Source: Magnolia sinica (Eukaryota > Streptophyta > Magnoliopsida > Magnoliales > Magnoliaceae). From it: a stretch of DNA of 64,000 nucleotides. A program made the translations under genes and the position numbers. The notes beneath the pieces are model-generated. The model had not been told where the DNA came from. It did no database searches and saw only the letters and a program-made list of their open reading frames with translations. The stretch's first letter is position 1. Each line of letters begins with the position of its first letter. The stretch covers positions 77,558,177 to 77,622,176 of the forward strand of contig NC_080582.1 of assembly GCF_029962835.1 (NCBI RefSeq), in the 5' to 3' direction. Shown one piece after another: positions 48,560-60,304 of the stretch.

Positions 48560-49727
48560 CTTCCCCTATTGGGTACGTGTCGATCAAAGTTACATGGGCC
48601 CCACAGTGATGTATTTTTTTATATCCACACCATTCATCCATTTTTAAAGATCATTTTAGAATATTATCCAAAAAATGAATCATATCCAAAGATCAAATGG
48701 ACCACACCACAAATAGCAGTAGGGATGATGATTTTCACCGTTAAAAAATTCGTAGGGCCCACCACAACGTTTATTTTCCATCCAGTACGTTCATAAGGTC
48801 AGAAAGACCTGGATTAAGAGGAAAAACCAATTTCATATTGATCCAAGACTTCTATGACCCCTAAAAGGGTTTCAATGGTATACGTTCAATCCCCCGCTGC
48901 TTTTTTCTGTGATAATTATACCTGTCTTATTTTTTTCTCTAGCCTTGAGACGAGGTCGAAAATTTGATGGACGGTTTGGATACAATACAATACATAAGTC
49001 AATATATCAGCTATATAGCTGATGTGTGGTACAGAAGCCAATTTGCTTCCCCATTTCGGGCAGGCTCGGGTCAGTTTCACCCGATATAACATTCGGCACC
49101 CTGCAGTTGTACGTGTTAATACGTACAAGCAGGTTGGCTATGGGGTCCACTAACTAAGTTCATGAAAATCTAGACCGTTGGTTAGTTTTTTTATGACTCC
49201 CTAGGGCTTTAATTCAAGGGTTTGGTAGATACAACGAATTGATGGGCCACACTATGAGGTATGGGTGTTTATTTCTCATTTCCTACAGTGTCAATGGTTG
49301 GATTGGCCCAAAATCAGTTTCTAAGCTCCAGTTGTTCTCAAGTAGACTTATTTTGGGAGTTTATTTAGAGGGTGCTTGATTTTGGTTAGTACTCTTTTGG
49401 CTTATTATGAGCATGGTAAATCTTACATGGTCACATGGTCATTATCTCATAAATCTAATTTAATTTAGTTTTAATATATTGGAAGGTGTAATTAATGGTG
49501 ATAATAGAGAAGTATTAATTTCACTTGTAAGTTGAATTGATGGGGCAAGCACCATCGGAAGAAGTGAGGGGTCATGTGGTACAAAGATCCCTGTTCTAAA
49601 TCTACTCTCAATAAAAGTGACATGTTTTCCCAACCATTCAAACTTTCACTAAATTGGCCTCTCTTGTATAATTATCTAAATTATCAGCCTTTTGGGTTTT
49701 TTGGTACCAACAATCCTTTATATGTCC

Positions 49728-50205
49728 GGTTATCCGACAATTCTAATACATTTTACCTTTACACTTAGATTTGGACCTCGATCACGAATTCTCTTTCTTC
49801 CGCTTAAAACTTCTTCTCTTAATAACTAATACATCCGTAGAGATATTGTCACCTCCATTCTTCTCTCTCAACTGATTTGAATGAACTAAAATAATGATTT
49901 TGACGTCAATGGTCTCCCTGCCATGGTAAAAAGTATTTACGAGGTTCTCGTAAGACTTTATAAGAGAATTCAACGGGATTAAGGAATGATCTTCCTTGTC
50001 AATATTCACCTTCACACTTATCAATTTGCAAAGTATTCTATTGAAATTGCTGATATGTTCATTGAGATTTGTCCCTTCTGTCATCTTCACATTATAAAAC
50101 TGGTTCTTAAAAAACAAATGATTATAGAGCAATCTTATTATGTAGAGGTTCTCCAACTTCGCCCCTAATCTAGCAGTAGTCATCTCGCTAATAACATTAT
50201 ATAAG
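49728..50205 (-). pseudogene. Ty1/copia gag fragment, copy 2
   Basis: Same as 9,397-9,886 with one or two substitutions (133 open codons from ATG 50,183 to stop 49,782). It lacks the upstream 31 codons of copy 1 because of the junction at 50,206. Confidence 0.85.
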
Positions 50206-50633
50206 ACCTCAATGAACTGGGTTATCTAACTGCCCCAGTGCAACTAGGAGCACTATATCTTACAATCCTTATAGTGCACTGGAGCATAATTTTTTTAAAA
50301 TAATTATCGGTATGTATTATGGGAACCACCAACTTCGTGAGTGGACCCCACCAAATGCAAGAATCAGTAGTCTAAATTATTTATAAGAGACTAGTCTCAC
50401 CGTATCTTTTGCTTTCGATCGTCGATGCATATTATATTAACGTGGGCCCCATTTGCAAGAAACTCGGAAGCTTCATACGGTAGACGTGGCCCTTCCGTTA
50501 TAAAGCAATGATTCATCTGACGAAAACAAAAGGGAAAGGTTTGATACTCCTGCAGAGTATGATGCTTTATAAACATGCACCTAGCAGTTGTACCCTTGAT
50601 ATATATAAAACTCAAATTGAACCGTCCAGATCA

Positions 50634-50937
50634 TATAATCCTCTTTTTTACAGAGAATAAGAAAGCTAGAAAGAAGGTTTGGTTCGTGGAAAAAGACGCT
50701 GCTAACGTACGTACACCACACCCTCTATCAGCCCAAACGACAGAAGCGGAACTGGCGAAAGGTCGACCGACAGGCGACACATTTCCCACTGCTCTTTTCC
50801 TCCGCCCTTTTTACCTCCTTCGAGGGTAAAACAGGAAAAAAAAAAAAAAAAAAAAGGACGGATAGAGAAGAGGGAGAAAAGTCCCGTCAAATACACACGG
50901 CAGTTAGATTGGAGTTTTGTGGAATTTCAAGTTCTGC
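50634..50937. other. Copy 2-specific segment, promoter-like
   Basis: No similarity to the window's repeats. It has a palindromic ACGTACGTAC stretch near 50,706 and a 20-base A run (50,836-50,855). It lies directly upstream of the peptide-like fragment, so it may be that gene's original upstream region; this rests on position only. Confidence 0.3.
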
Positions 50938-50980
50938 CACCACCACTGCAACGACCTTCTTCCTTTCAAATCATTGAGGG

Positions 50981-51174
50981 CCGCGCAGGACAGCGGTAGC
51001 AGGAGGGCGGTGATGGTGGCTCTGGTCTTGGTCATGTTAACGTGCGCGGGGGGGATGCCTGTATGAGCCTTAAACCACATCTCTTGCACGGAAACTAAGC
51101 GGTTAGGTAGCCTATTTAACCGCACTAACTGCAAACCTCTTCGATTCAACCGTATCCATCTGCTTCTCCTTCCA

Positions 51175-51180
<6 letters not shown>
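50981..51180 (+). pseudogene. Secreted-peptide-like gene fragment, copy 2
   Basis: Matches copy 1 from its seventh base on, so the ATG is missing. The hydrophobic stretch VMVALVLVMLTCA is unchanged, then diverges (GGMPV, stop). Past that stop the frame reads ALNHISCTETKRLGSL and TNCKP, with Leu where copy 1 has its stop. Each copy is thus broken at a different position. Confidence 0.4.

Positions 51181-51213
<33 letters not shown>
51179..51213. repeat. (GA)n microsatellite
   Basis: About 17 GA dinucleotides within the copy 2-specific stretch. Confidence 0.95.
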
Positions 51214-51218
<5 letters not shown>

Positions 51219-51462
51219 GTTTCTACCTCATTTTTAGGCTCATGTCATAAAATGAGGTTACAAAACAAATGAACGGTCTAGATATAACACATGTGTGTTA
51301 TTCTAAATAACTTTGAATGATGGTTAGTATATCCATTCAATGTACCACCTGATTACCAACAAAGCATGGAATTATTCTTATCCCATGGCAACAGGGTAAT
51401 TATGTTTTTTTAATCCCATCCACCGAATCCCTTCCAATCCCAACGCCCAAACACGCCCTAAG

Positions 51463-51774
51463 AGAATTCAACGGGATTATCGAATGATCTTCCTTGTCAA
51501 TATTCACCTCCACACTTATCAATTTGCAAAGTATTCTATTCAAATTGCTGATGTGTTCATTGAAATTTGTCCCTTCTGCCATCTTCACATTATAAAACTG
51601 ATTCTTAAAAAACAAATGATTATAACGCAATCTTATCATATATAGGTTCTCCAATTTCGCCTCTAATCTAGCCGTAGTCATCTTGCTAATAACATTACAT
51701 AAGACCTTATTGGCCAAACACCTTATTGACCTTATACTAACCACGTGACCAAATTTGATATTGAACCACGACAT
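51463..51774 (-). pseudogene. Ty1/copia gag fragment, third long copy
   Basis: From ATG 51,774: MSWFNIKFGHV, LANKVLCNVISKMTTARLEA, KLENLYMIRLRYNHLFFKNQ, MAEGTNFNEHISNLNRIL. It matches 9,645-9,952 with more differences than the other copy, and is truncated at 51,463 by unrelated sequence. Confidence 0.85.
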
Positions 51775-53453
51775 ACATAGCTCAGGAGAACTATATCACA
51801 TTATACAAAATAGTGGTATAACCATATCACATCATATAAAATAGTGGCGATTGATCATTAAAAACTTCTTATGGGCCACCAAAGTTTTAGATGAAGTTGA
51901 GATTCGTGTGGTCACTTCATCTAGGTCTTTGCTACCTTATAAATAGGTTGGATGGAAAATAAACATTTTGGTGACTGGCAAAAAAAATTTAATGGTTAGT
52001 ATTCCCCACCTGTCATTGTTTCCCGTGGTGTGGTCCACCTAAGATAAACATCAACTTCGTTTTTTGGATCATGTGCAAAAATGCTTTTTAAAATATGATG
52101 GACATTGTGGATGTAATCCAAATGCATCAAGCTAGGTCCACAGTCATGAATCCACTGACCTCGGCATGGAAGCGACACCCTACTTAAACAGTCTTTACTT
52201 GGTGAATTAGGAGGCTAGGAGGGGCCCCCTGTTATGTTTGTGAGAAATCCATTCCGTCCATTTGTTTTTTCTGGATCATTTAAGAAGATGAGACAAAAAA
52301 TGTGACAGATCCAAAACTCAAGTGAGCCTCGGGACAGGAAACAATTAGGATTAAGTGTCTACCATTGAAAACTTCATGGGGCCACATAAGTTTTGGATGA
52401 GGCTATCATTTTTGTTTTCATTTATCTCAGTGGGAATGACCTTGTGTGACACAGGGGAGGACGTGATAAGGATGATCATCGTCTTCCTCAGTGATAACTA
52501 TGAATCCATAGAGTTTCTCTAGACTCCTCATCGAGATTCTTTGAATCCACGTGCGATGAAAATAGAAATAATTTATAATAATTTGATTTAAAATGATTGA
52601 TGATAAAAATGAATTTACAATCCTTTAAATAGTGAACTCAAACCTAGGAAGAAGTTTTAGACTCAAACTCCAATCAAACTTCTAAAAAAATGCGACTTAT
52701 TATAAATAGTAAACTTGATATTTATACACCGTCATAATTCGTACTAGACTCCATTGTTTTTTGCTAAAATACTATCCAAATCGGTCATAATTAAAACTTA
52801 CTATTCATAGTAAAAACAAAAACAAAATGGACTTTTGACCATCAATCTGATGGAATCTCATAAATCTAGCATGGGCAACCCATCATATGTAATGCCCAGG
52901 GTTTTTGGAACTCGAGTATATGACTCGTTTTCCAAAAATCAGGTGTTAACCTTTAAAGATGGCGAAATTTCATGTATTTTTTTTTTCTTTTATCAGAGTT
53001 AGCAGCTTAGCGGAATATTAACAAATCAATCATAAAAGAATTTTCATATATATTCAAAATGTACAAGCGGTTGCCCAAATGATTTATACAAACCCATGTC
53101 TCATACTAATAAATATAGAAATGAACAATTTAATACATAAAACTAAATAAAATGTAACTAGTCTTGAGCAGCAAGATCACATAGGTTCTCTTAGCAAATA
53201 CAACCATGCATCCTTGACAATTGTACCCTGCTTCTCATGAATATCACTTAAGCCATCTGCATTACTTGTACGGTTATATATTCGATGAATGAGTGGCCAA
53301 CACAGTGTGAATTTCTCTCAAGATTACACATCGTTGCATTAGTTAAGCATAGTTTTAAACAATAAGACATGCAAAATAATCCATGATGTGATCTTGTTTA
53401 AGTGCATGGATGTGTAAATGCACATCAACTAGGGATGCACATCCAGTTAGCCA

Positions 53454-54145
53454 AGTGAATGGACCTTTCAAACAATCAGTCCATTCATGCAAGAGAGTGA
53501 GCCTTTCAAACAGTCAGCTCATTCAACTTACAAGGTAGTGGGCCTTTCAAACAGTCGGCTCACTTAAACATGAATGGGCCTTTCAAACAGTTAGCTCATT
53601 CATGCTTGGGGATGGGCTTTTCAAACAGTCAGCTCATCCCTAATAGAGGAATGAACCTTTTAAACAGTTAGTCCATTTAGGCAAGAGAATGGGTCTTTCA
53701 AACAGTTGACTCATTTAACTTACAAAAGAATGAGTCTTTCAAACAGTCGACTCGCTCAAGTAAGATAGTGTGCCTTTCAAACAGTCGACTCACTTAAGTA
53801 AGAATGAGCTTTTCAAACAGTCGGCTCATTCAAGCAATACGACGGGTCTTTCAAACAGTCGGTTCATTAGGCAAGAGAATAATGGGCCTTTCAAACGGTC
53901 GGTCCATTAGGCAAGAGAATAATGGGCCTTTCAAACAGTCGGCTCATTCAAGTTGCAAGAGAACGAGTCTTTCAAAATAGTCACCCGCTTAAGTAAGATA
54001 GTGGGCCTTTCAAACAGTCGGCTCACTTAAGCAAGAATGAGCTTTTCAAACAATCGGCTCATTCAAGCATGGGGATGGGCCTTTCAAACAATCGGTTCAT
54101 CCTAAGTAAGTGAATGGACCTTTCAAACAGTAGATTCATAATGCA
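53454..54145 (+). repeat. Hairpin satellite: 18 units in a 6-unit higher-order repeat
   Basis: Each unit is 35-44 bp with the core CTTTCAAACAGTC. Unit starts are near 53,454, 53,497, 53,535, 53,571, 53,606, 53,650, 53,687, 53,728, 53,767, 53,802, 53,841, 53,879, 53,920, 53,961, 53,999, 54,035, 54,073 and 54,111. Every sixth unit matches best (53,535, 53,767, 53,999: exactly 232 apart). Flanks of the core pair: GAATGGAC with GTCCATTC (unit 1), GAATGAGC with GCTCATTC (10 and 16), AGTGGGCC with GGCTCACT (3 and 15), GGGATGGGC with GCTCATCCC (5). Several pairs contain one G-T. Confidence 0.92.
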
Positions 54146-55878
54146 AGTGCCATGAATGCATGATTACTCTCATCCATTATTATTCCAATTTGCAAGCAGC
54201 AAAATTAAGAAAGCTCAAAGAACACTATAGGGGGCTCGCCACCCAACATAGGCCTACAGTTTGGGCATAGTGTTTCATTCTACCATCCCCGGCTCATGAA
54301 ACTCATTCATTAGAATGTTTAATAACATCATCATCAACCGATGGCCAATCAAAATCTAACAAACGGGACTTGCCATCGCATGGTCACACAAAATAATACA
54401 TCAAGACGCCTTGGGCAAATATGCAATTAGGGCTGCAAGAGGTAAATATCAATCAAAAAAAGCCACGTAGGCATAACAACCCATGGATGGTAAGCCTACA
54501 TCAATGTTTCATTTAATCCATTAATCAAAGTAGCCACATGTGAGGGTCCATTACAATCACAATCAGTCAAGTTACATCCCAAGTCTGGATGTACATGTAT
54601 AAGTGAGGTTTTTTCTACTAATAGATGTAGCAATTCAAGTTCTACAAGCAATCCATAAACAATCTATAAATATGAAAAGATACAGAAGTACAACATATAA
54701 ATATTCATACAAGCTAAGTGTTGAGCATATGATTGATAATCAGATTCAATATCTAATGCAAGTTATCATGAGTTAGAGATATCAATTATCACTTGAAAAT
54801 AAAATGAACTATTACTTAAATTAACAAGGAAGAGGAAAGCTCAAGGGGAAAGATTCATCACCTCCTACCTTGGTTTGCTTACTAGTGTTGCCACAAGGTG
54901 TGCATGCTCCTTAGGATTGAATTTTTCCCTAAATTGTGCATTCATAGAGTGAGATTCAAGTCTTGTATTTTGCATGTGGCTAAAGTCATACTCCCAAGTT
55001 TGGTTTGGGTTCTAGTTTTATCAATCAATTTAGGTCAACTAAATTTGAATTTCTTATTAAGAGTGGGGAAATGATTTACGTTCCTTTATGGGATGGAGTG
55101 GCCTAATCCAAACTGGTCCAAGGGAGGCTTTCTAAGCAAAGCCCTAACCCCAAACTTGAGCTGACCCAAGAGAGGCACGCTGCTTTCCTACCAACGAGAA
55201 ATGGACAGGGACTCGATGAGTCACCGAGTCACACTATGTGGGTTCCTCAAATGGAGAACTTTGCTCAACTTGTTTGCCTACCATCATCAGCATGGGCTGC
55301 TAAGATGGCTGGTTTTCAACGATGGTTGATTGGCCATGGATCGGATCGCACATCGGGCCTTGGCCCACTGAGTTGGCCTAAATCCGAGTTGCCCCACTAC
55401 TGACCTGAAGGACTAAAGCCTATGTTGGTCTGGGCAAGGCCCTGACTTTGGAGGCCTTTCCGGTGTGAGTGAGGAGTTGGGCCACCTAAACTCGGCAAGG
55501 CACTCCCAGCGTATCTGATGAACATGGGGCTGGCTAAGTCAACCCGATGATTCAAAAACCACACAACAACCCCAATAGCTTCAACAGGTCCACTCGGCAA
55601 AGCGAGAAGTTGGATTCAAGCCCGAACCCCGCTGGACTCCAAGTTCACTCACCTTCTCTTTCTCTCACCTTCTTCTTCCTCTGTTCTTCCTATTTTCCTT
55701 CAGGACCAGGGCTACTGGGTTGTCCCAACCCGCCCCGAGTCAAGTTAACTCGATCGCCTGGTGTAGTGCGACACCACAGCTGCGTCGATACTCTCTCTCT
55801 CTCTCTCTGTCTCTCTCTCTGTCTCTCTCTCTTTCTGTTTGCTGGAATCTCGGATGCAATCCTTAGGCGTGCGTGGTC

Positions 55879-55890
55879 CATTTATAGCTT
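55879..55890 (-). promoter_or_regulatory. LTR TATA box, minus strand
   Basis: AGCTATAAATGG on the minus strand, followed by a leader containing CCTAAGGATTGCATCCGAG, an arrangement like that at 18,119. Confidence 0.55.
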
Positions 55891-56884
55891 TAGGGTTGGT
55901 GCTTGACTGTGCTTGCCAGCCGTTTATTTATTGCCATTAGCTGCTTGGATGAACAACCGCACCCCTCATTTCAATTTGCATGGATGGAGTTTATAGCTTT
56001 GGATTGTCATCCAGGACTATGGGCCACCAAATGAACTGATTATAAGATGGGGCCCACTAGAGTTTGGTGGGTTCTTCGGCCATATGAGGAAGATGACCGA
56101 CCCTTTGATGACATTTCATCATCGGACGGTTGATCCGTTGGTTAGAAACTCGTGGAGGGTGCAGATTCATCTCTTAATCATAGTGGGGCCCTGTATAATG
56201 AAGTTCATTGTAAGCGTCAAATCTTAGATAATTTGATGGTCGGATGGCTTTCAACTTTGATCAACCTGCTTCTACGAGTCATAGGGACCCAATGACCGTC
56301 TAGATAGGGTTTTTTAGTTGAGCTTTAAAGGTTGGTTGATGAAGTTCCACTATTCTTTGATTGATGGTTCGTTGAGGAGTGGACAATGGCGAACTGATGA
56401 TTTAGGTCTCAATTTGTGGATTCCCATCAATTCGACAATCGGATCATCTTTAGATCTGACATTCAAGGTCCTAAGGGTCCTACGATTTGTTTAGATGAAG
56501 ATTCGTGGTACGGTTAGCGGCGCGTTGGTCTAAGTGTGATGATCAGGTAGCGGGCCTTTCAGTTGGACAATATGGATCTGACCAATGATAAATTTGATGA
56601 TCTAAGGCTCAAGATTGAATACATATGGTTCAATCTAGCTAATAAGGCGGGATTTAGACTTTCATTGCCATTGGAATCCTAACAATACAGTGGGTTCCTA
56701 AAGATCAATGTCACTTTCATGATGAGATAATTATTTGTTCTTGAGAATCAATGGTCAGATGAATTGATATATGAATGAAGATTGCACTAGGTGGTCGAGA
56801 TGGATTGATTGAGGACCACTAGATGATTGATGTGTAAGGTAAGTTACGTATATTCTCACACACATGCAATCCAATTTATATATT

Positions 56885-57115
56885 GTAATGCCCGAGTATT
56901 GAAAAATACGGGGTGTACATCTTAGCAGGGTTGGTTGGCTCAATTAGCTTCTCCTGCCCAAAATCAGATATGATACACGGAAAAACTCATTTCGCATTAC
57001 AAGATAGGATTGTTTTAGGGTTATGACGGTCCTAATCACTTATGCATCGGACCTTCTCTGATTCGTTTTTGCCATGAAAGTATCCGTGACCTGCTCTTCA
57101 TCATTATGAAAGCCA
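56885..57115. mobile_element. LTR or TRIM-like fragment
   Basis: Begins TGTAATGCCCGAGTATTG; GCAGGGTTGGTTGGCT and the following bases are related to 3,880-4,060, placing it in the same dispersed family. Confidence 0.55.
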
Positions 57116-57245
57116 TCGATGGCATTTAAGCATTACGGTAGATCTAAGGGAAGTTTCAATGGTAGTCATTTCCTTACACACTTTTTCCTCTCTACTGGCC
57201 CACTTGTTTTCTGGATCTACCTCATTTTTGAACTAATGTCCTAAC

Positions 57246-57859
57246 TAGGGGTGTACATCGAGCCGAACCAAGTCAAGCTGGCCTTAGCTCGACTCGGCTC
57301 GACCACTAGCTGACCTTAGCTCGAACTCAGCTCGGCCACTAGCTGACCTCAGCTCAAACTCAGCTCGGCTCGGTTCAATTAGCAGCTCAGGCCAGTTCGA
57401 GTCGAGTCAAGTTCGCCTGTGCAACATTTTCACAAACACCTGAATTGCACCTTCAAAATCTTACTATATGTAAAACAACAATAATGATTTTACAGGTATT
57501 TTATCAAACACCTTCCGAGCAACATAAAAAACCAAGAAAAAATAGGTATTTGTTTCATGTACATACCTTCTTTACCACCAGCCACACTTCGTTGAGTCAT
57601 TTCATCAAACACTTAGTGAGCAATATCACTGTCAAAGTAATCGAGTCACCGAACTGATTCAATCCGAGATCGATTCGAGTTGGGTTCGATCCGAGTTGAG
57701 TCGAGCTAGGGCCAGCTCGAACTCCGCATGAACCCATTTTCGAGCTAAAAAAATCAGCTCAACTTAGCTCGAACTCAGCTTCGAACCGCGTCAAATCAAG
57801 CTTTTATGGGTTTGAGTCGAGTGAGCTAACCGAGCTAGTTCTGTTCGTGTTCACCTCTA
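57246..57859. mobile_element. hAT-type MITE with 8-bp target duplication
   Basis: Terminal inverted repeats TAGGGGTGTACA and (complement of the right end) TAGAGGTGAACA. The 8-bp flanks are GTCCTAAC (57,238-57,245) and GTCCTACC (57,860-57,867), one mismatch. The 614-bp interior is AGCTCGACTCGG-rich and non-coding. Termini and an 8-bp duplication are diagnostic of the hAT superfamily. Confidence 0.9.
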
Positions 57860-57910
57860 GTCCTACCATTATCCAGAAAAATGAATGCACGAAGTGAATT
57901 TATTATGGAC

Positions 57911-58457
57911 GCGGATTAGCTACTAAACCCATGGTAGCAACTATCGGTACTGAAGTGACGTCACCATGTTCTATGAGCCCCACCCTGAAGTATGTATTAT
58001 ATCCACACCCTCTATACATTTGGAGAGATCATTTTAGGACATGATGGAAAGAATTTGGCAGATACAAATGTCAAGTAGACCCCACCATAGAAAAACAGTG
58101 GGATTGAACGTCTACCATTAGAAACTTCTTTAGGCCACAGAAGTTTTCGATCAAGTTGATATTTGTGTTATCCCTTATTTCATGTTTGTGTTAACTTATA
58201 AACGGGTTGGATCTCACATAAACATCATGGTAGGCCTTAGGAAGATTTCAATGGTGGGTCACTATCCCCACTGTTTTCTGTGGTGGGGTACACTTGAACT
58301 TTGGATCTAACTCATTCTTTGGACCATGTCCTAAAATGATCTCTCCATATGGATGGATGGTATGGATACACCACATACATAATAGTGGGTCCAAAGAACA
58401 TGATGACGTCACTTCAACAGTTGACTCTCTTCCGTCATGTCCAGGTAGCTGATTCGC
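57911..58457. mobile_element. MITE with terminal inverted repeats
   Basis: GCGGATTAGCTAC at 57,911 and the diverged complement GTAGCTGATTCGC at 58,445. Internally GAAGTGACGTCA (left) pairs with TGACGTCACTTC (right). About 547 bp, non-coding. Confidence 0.7.
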
Positions 58458-59320
58458 TCCATTTATTACAAACATCACGGTGGGCCCCACCTAACACTAT
58501 TTCATGCAATCCACGTCCTTTTCTCAGCGGTCTCCAAAACAGAGTTAATGAATTAGAACCGTCACCATCAGTTACAGGGCCCGGGTTCAGGCTCGGGATG
58601 GGCTTTGTAGCGGATTCTTAGGTCATGCTTGGGCTTCACCCGTTGTGGCGCGGGCTGTTTTTGGACCTCCATTGAGTGGTACGGGCCGGCCTTTGACAGA
58701 TGTTTAGACTGGCCCTAACCCGTCCCATTGATACACCTGCTTTCTAAATACAACAAGCAGTGTAGTTGTAGAGCGTACACCTTAAACCGTACACCATCGT
58801 TCAATTAAAGCATGGCATGACCTTTGATATGATAAACCAATCACATCTCTACACCCTGACATGCAAAGCAGGTCCGTGAGCTACTCAAATCATAATTTCA
58901 AGCCATCTGACCGTTAGTTTTGAAACAAAACTAATACAAACCATTCGATTTAGATAAGTCAACTGAAAACATCTTCTAATGATCTAAATCGTCCAATTAG
59001 TGGGCCATTAAATTCTAGATCTTTGGTCAGCCTATAATCAAATCCTGTCCATTCTCACGTGTGGATTAAAACCAGATTGAACCGCACGTGAGCATACTCA
59101 CACGCAAAATAAGAAGTTATCAAGAGAAATTGACCACTGTAGATGCCACCTTTTACCCGGCGTCTTTTCAAAACGCTCCAACTATTACGTACGGACACAT
59201 TATTTGCAGACAAAAATATCCTTGCATACGTGCAACATTAAAACGTCCCGGGTCCAGGGGTCTTCATGTCGAATTTACTCTCTCCATCCATTATCAAATA
59301 CCGCAATAGTATTGGATTCC
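58458..59320. other. Unassigned repeat-like DNA
   Basis: Includes a GC-rich patch with CCCGGGTTCAGGCTCGGG near 58,580 and CGGGCC motifs, resembling decayed MITE interiors. No gene is supported. Confidence 0.35.
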
Positions 59321-59575
59321 ACTAATCACAAATGTCCAATTTCAGTTCTACTTTGGATTCCACAGTTCAAATCCACAGTTTAGTTTCGTTCAGTTCTACC
59401 TACCCCTAAATTAGAACCGAACTATATCGAATGGTTCTTTGATTTTTGGAACTGAAATTGGAAGCGGTGTACTCTAGAACCGGACCAAATAGGACCATTT
59501 GATCGGTTCTGACCCAGTACCATAATTCTACTAGTTTGATGTTCCACGATTCTACCAGTTTGATGTGCACCCCTA
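59321..59575. mobile_element. Remnants of two hAT-like element ends
   Basis: Two same-orientation ends, CTACCTACCCCTA (to 59,408) and GATGTGCACCCCTA (to 59,575), have the TAGGGGTG-type terminus. The matching other ends were not found. Confidence 0.35.
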
Positions 59576-60290
59576 TCATTAGAGTTCAAAGTGGTTAAGA
59601 AAGATTTATTGTCGGCCATGACTAGCTTGACCTTATTCTATAACAGTTCCTTTAACAACGTGCCATTGGAGTCCCTGACAGCTTATTTTGTGGCCGGCGA
59701 ATCACAATAACCGTAGAAAAAACAAGAAGATTTTTAATGGCAAACATTCAATCACAATCAGGCATGCTCACTTATACGCACCTACGCATGTGCATATTTT
59801 TTCACACGTGTCATGGATCTCTAATCCGAACGGTCCATGTGATGCAGCATCCCATAAAACCATCAAGGACCAATTTTCACACTGATTTAAAACTCTGGTG
59901 GGCCATATCAAAGGGAGATGCAAATTAAGGTAGGAAAATGTTTTCTTTTGTCATAGCCCACCAATGTTTTAGATCAAAGTAAAATTTGGGTCATAGGGGT
60001 TTCATGGGGTTTTGCATCACATGGACCGTTTAGATTTTGGACTCAAGTCACGTATTATGAGTTCTTAAAAAGTTCTCAAGAGAACTCTTGCCAACTTGTG
60101 CGCGGCTGAGTATTCTGCTGGAAGGGATTGAGTGCTGAGTAATGAGTAAACTCTGTGGGATCCACTATGATATATGAATTTGATCTACACTGTCCATCTA
60201 TTTTAATACTTAAATTTAAGTCCTGATCTTAAAAATTAGCTATATCCAAAGCTCAAGTAAACTACACCACAGGAAATATTGTGAATTGAG
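59576..60290. other. MITE-like and unassigned DNA
   Basis: Several phrases of the common MITE-like family (ATGAGTAAACTCTGTGGG, near 60,140) are present. No gene is supported. Confidence 0.35.
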
Positions 60291-60304
60291 TGTATACCGT
60301 TGAA

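Larger units (their letters stand above)
48727..53424 (+). repeat. Segmental duplication, copy 2
   Basis: Rearranged copy of 6,897-15,652. Relative to copy 1, the order of the gag block (49,706-50,205) and the 8,389-type block (50,207-50,633) is changed. 159 bases including the peptide start codon are missing at 50,981. Two stretches, 50,634-50,937 and about 51,130-51,460, have no counterpart, and the 4-kb insertion is absent. Confidence 0.85.
52888..56880 (-). mobile_element. LTR-like region, minus strand, carrying a hairpin array
   Basis: The left end, TGTAATGCCC..., equals the complement of an LTR end. Read on the minus strand it has a TATA box (55,879-55,890), a CT/GA leader (55,791-55,833) and a weaker version of the conserved block (CAAGGTAGG, 54,864-54,872), in the order seen in the other LTRs. 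The 5' limit near 56,880 is approximate. 54,146-55,780 and 55,900-56,880 hold no gene I can recognise. Confidence 0.55.

Noticed and set aside
53454-54145. CRISPR-like array
   Set aside because: Units are degenerate, the between-core segments repeat in a six-unit order and are not unique spacers, and the DNA is from a plant nucleus.
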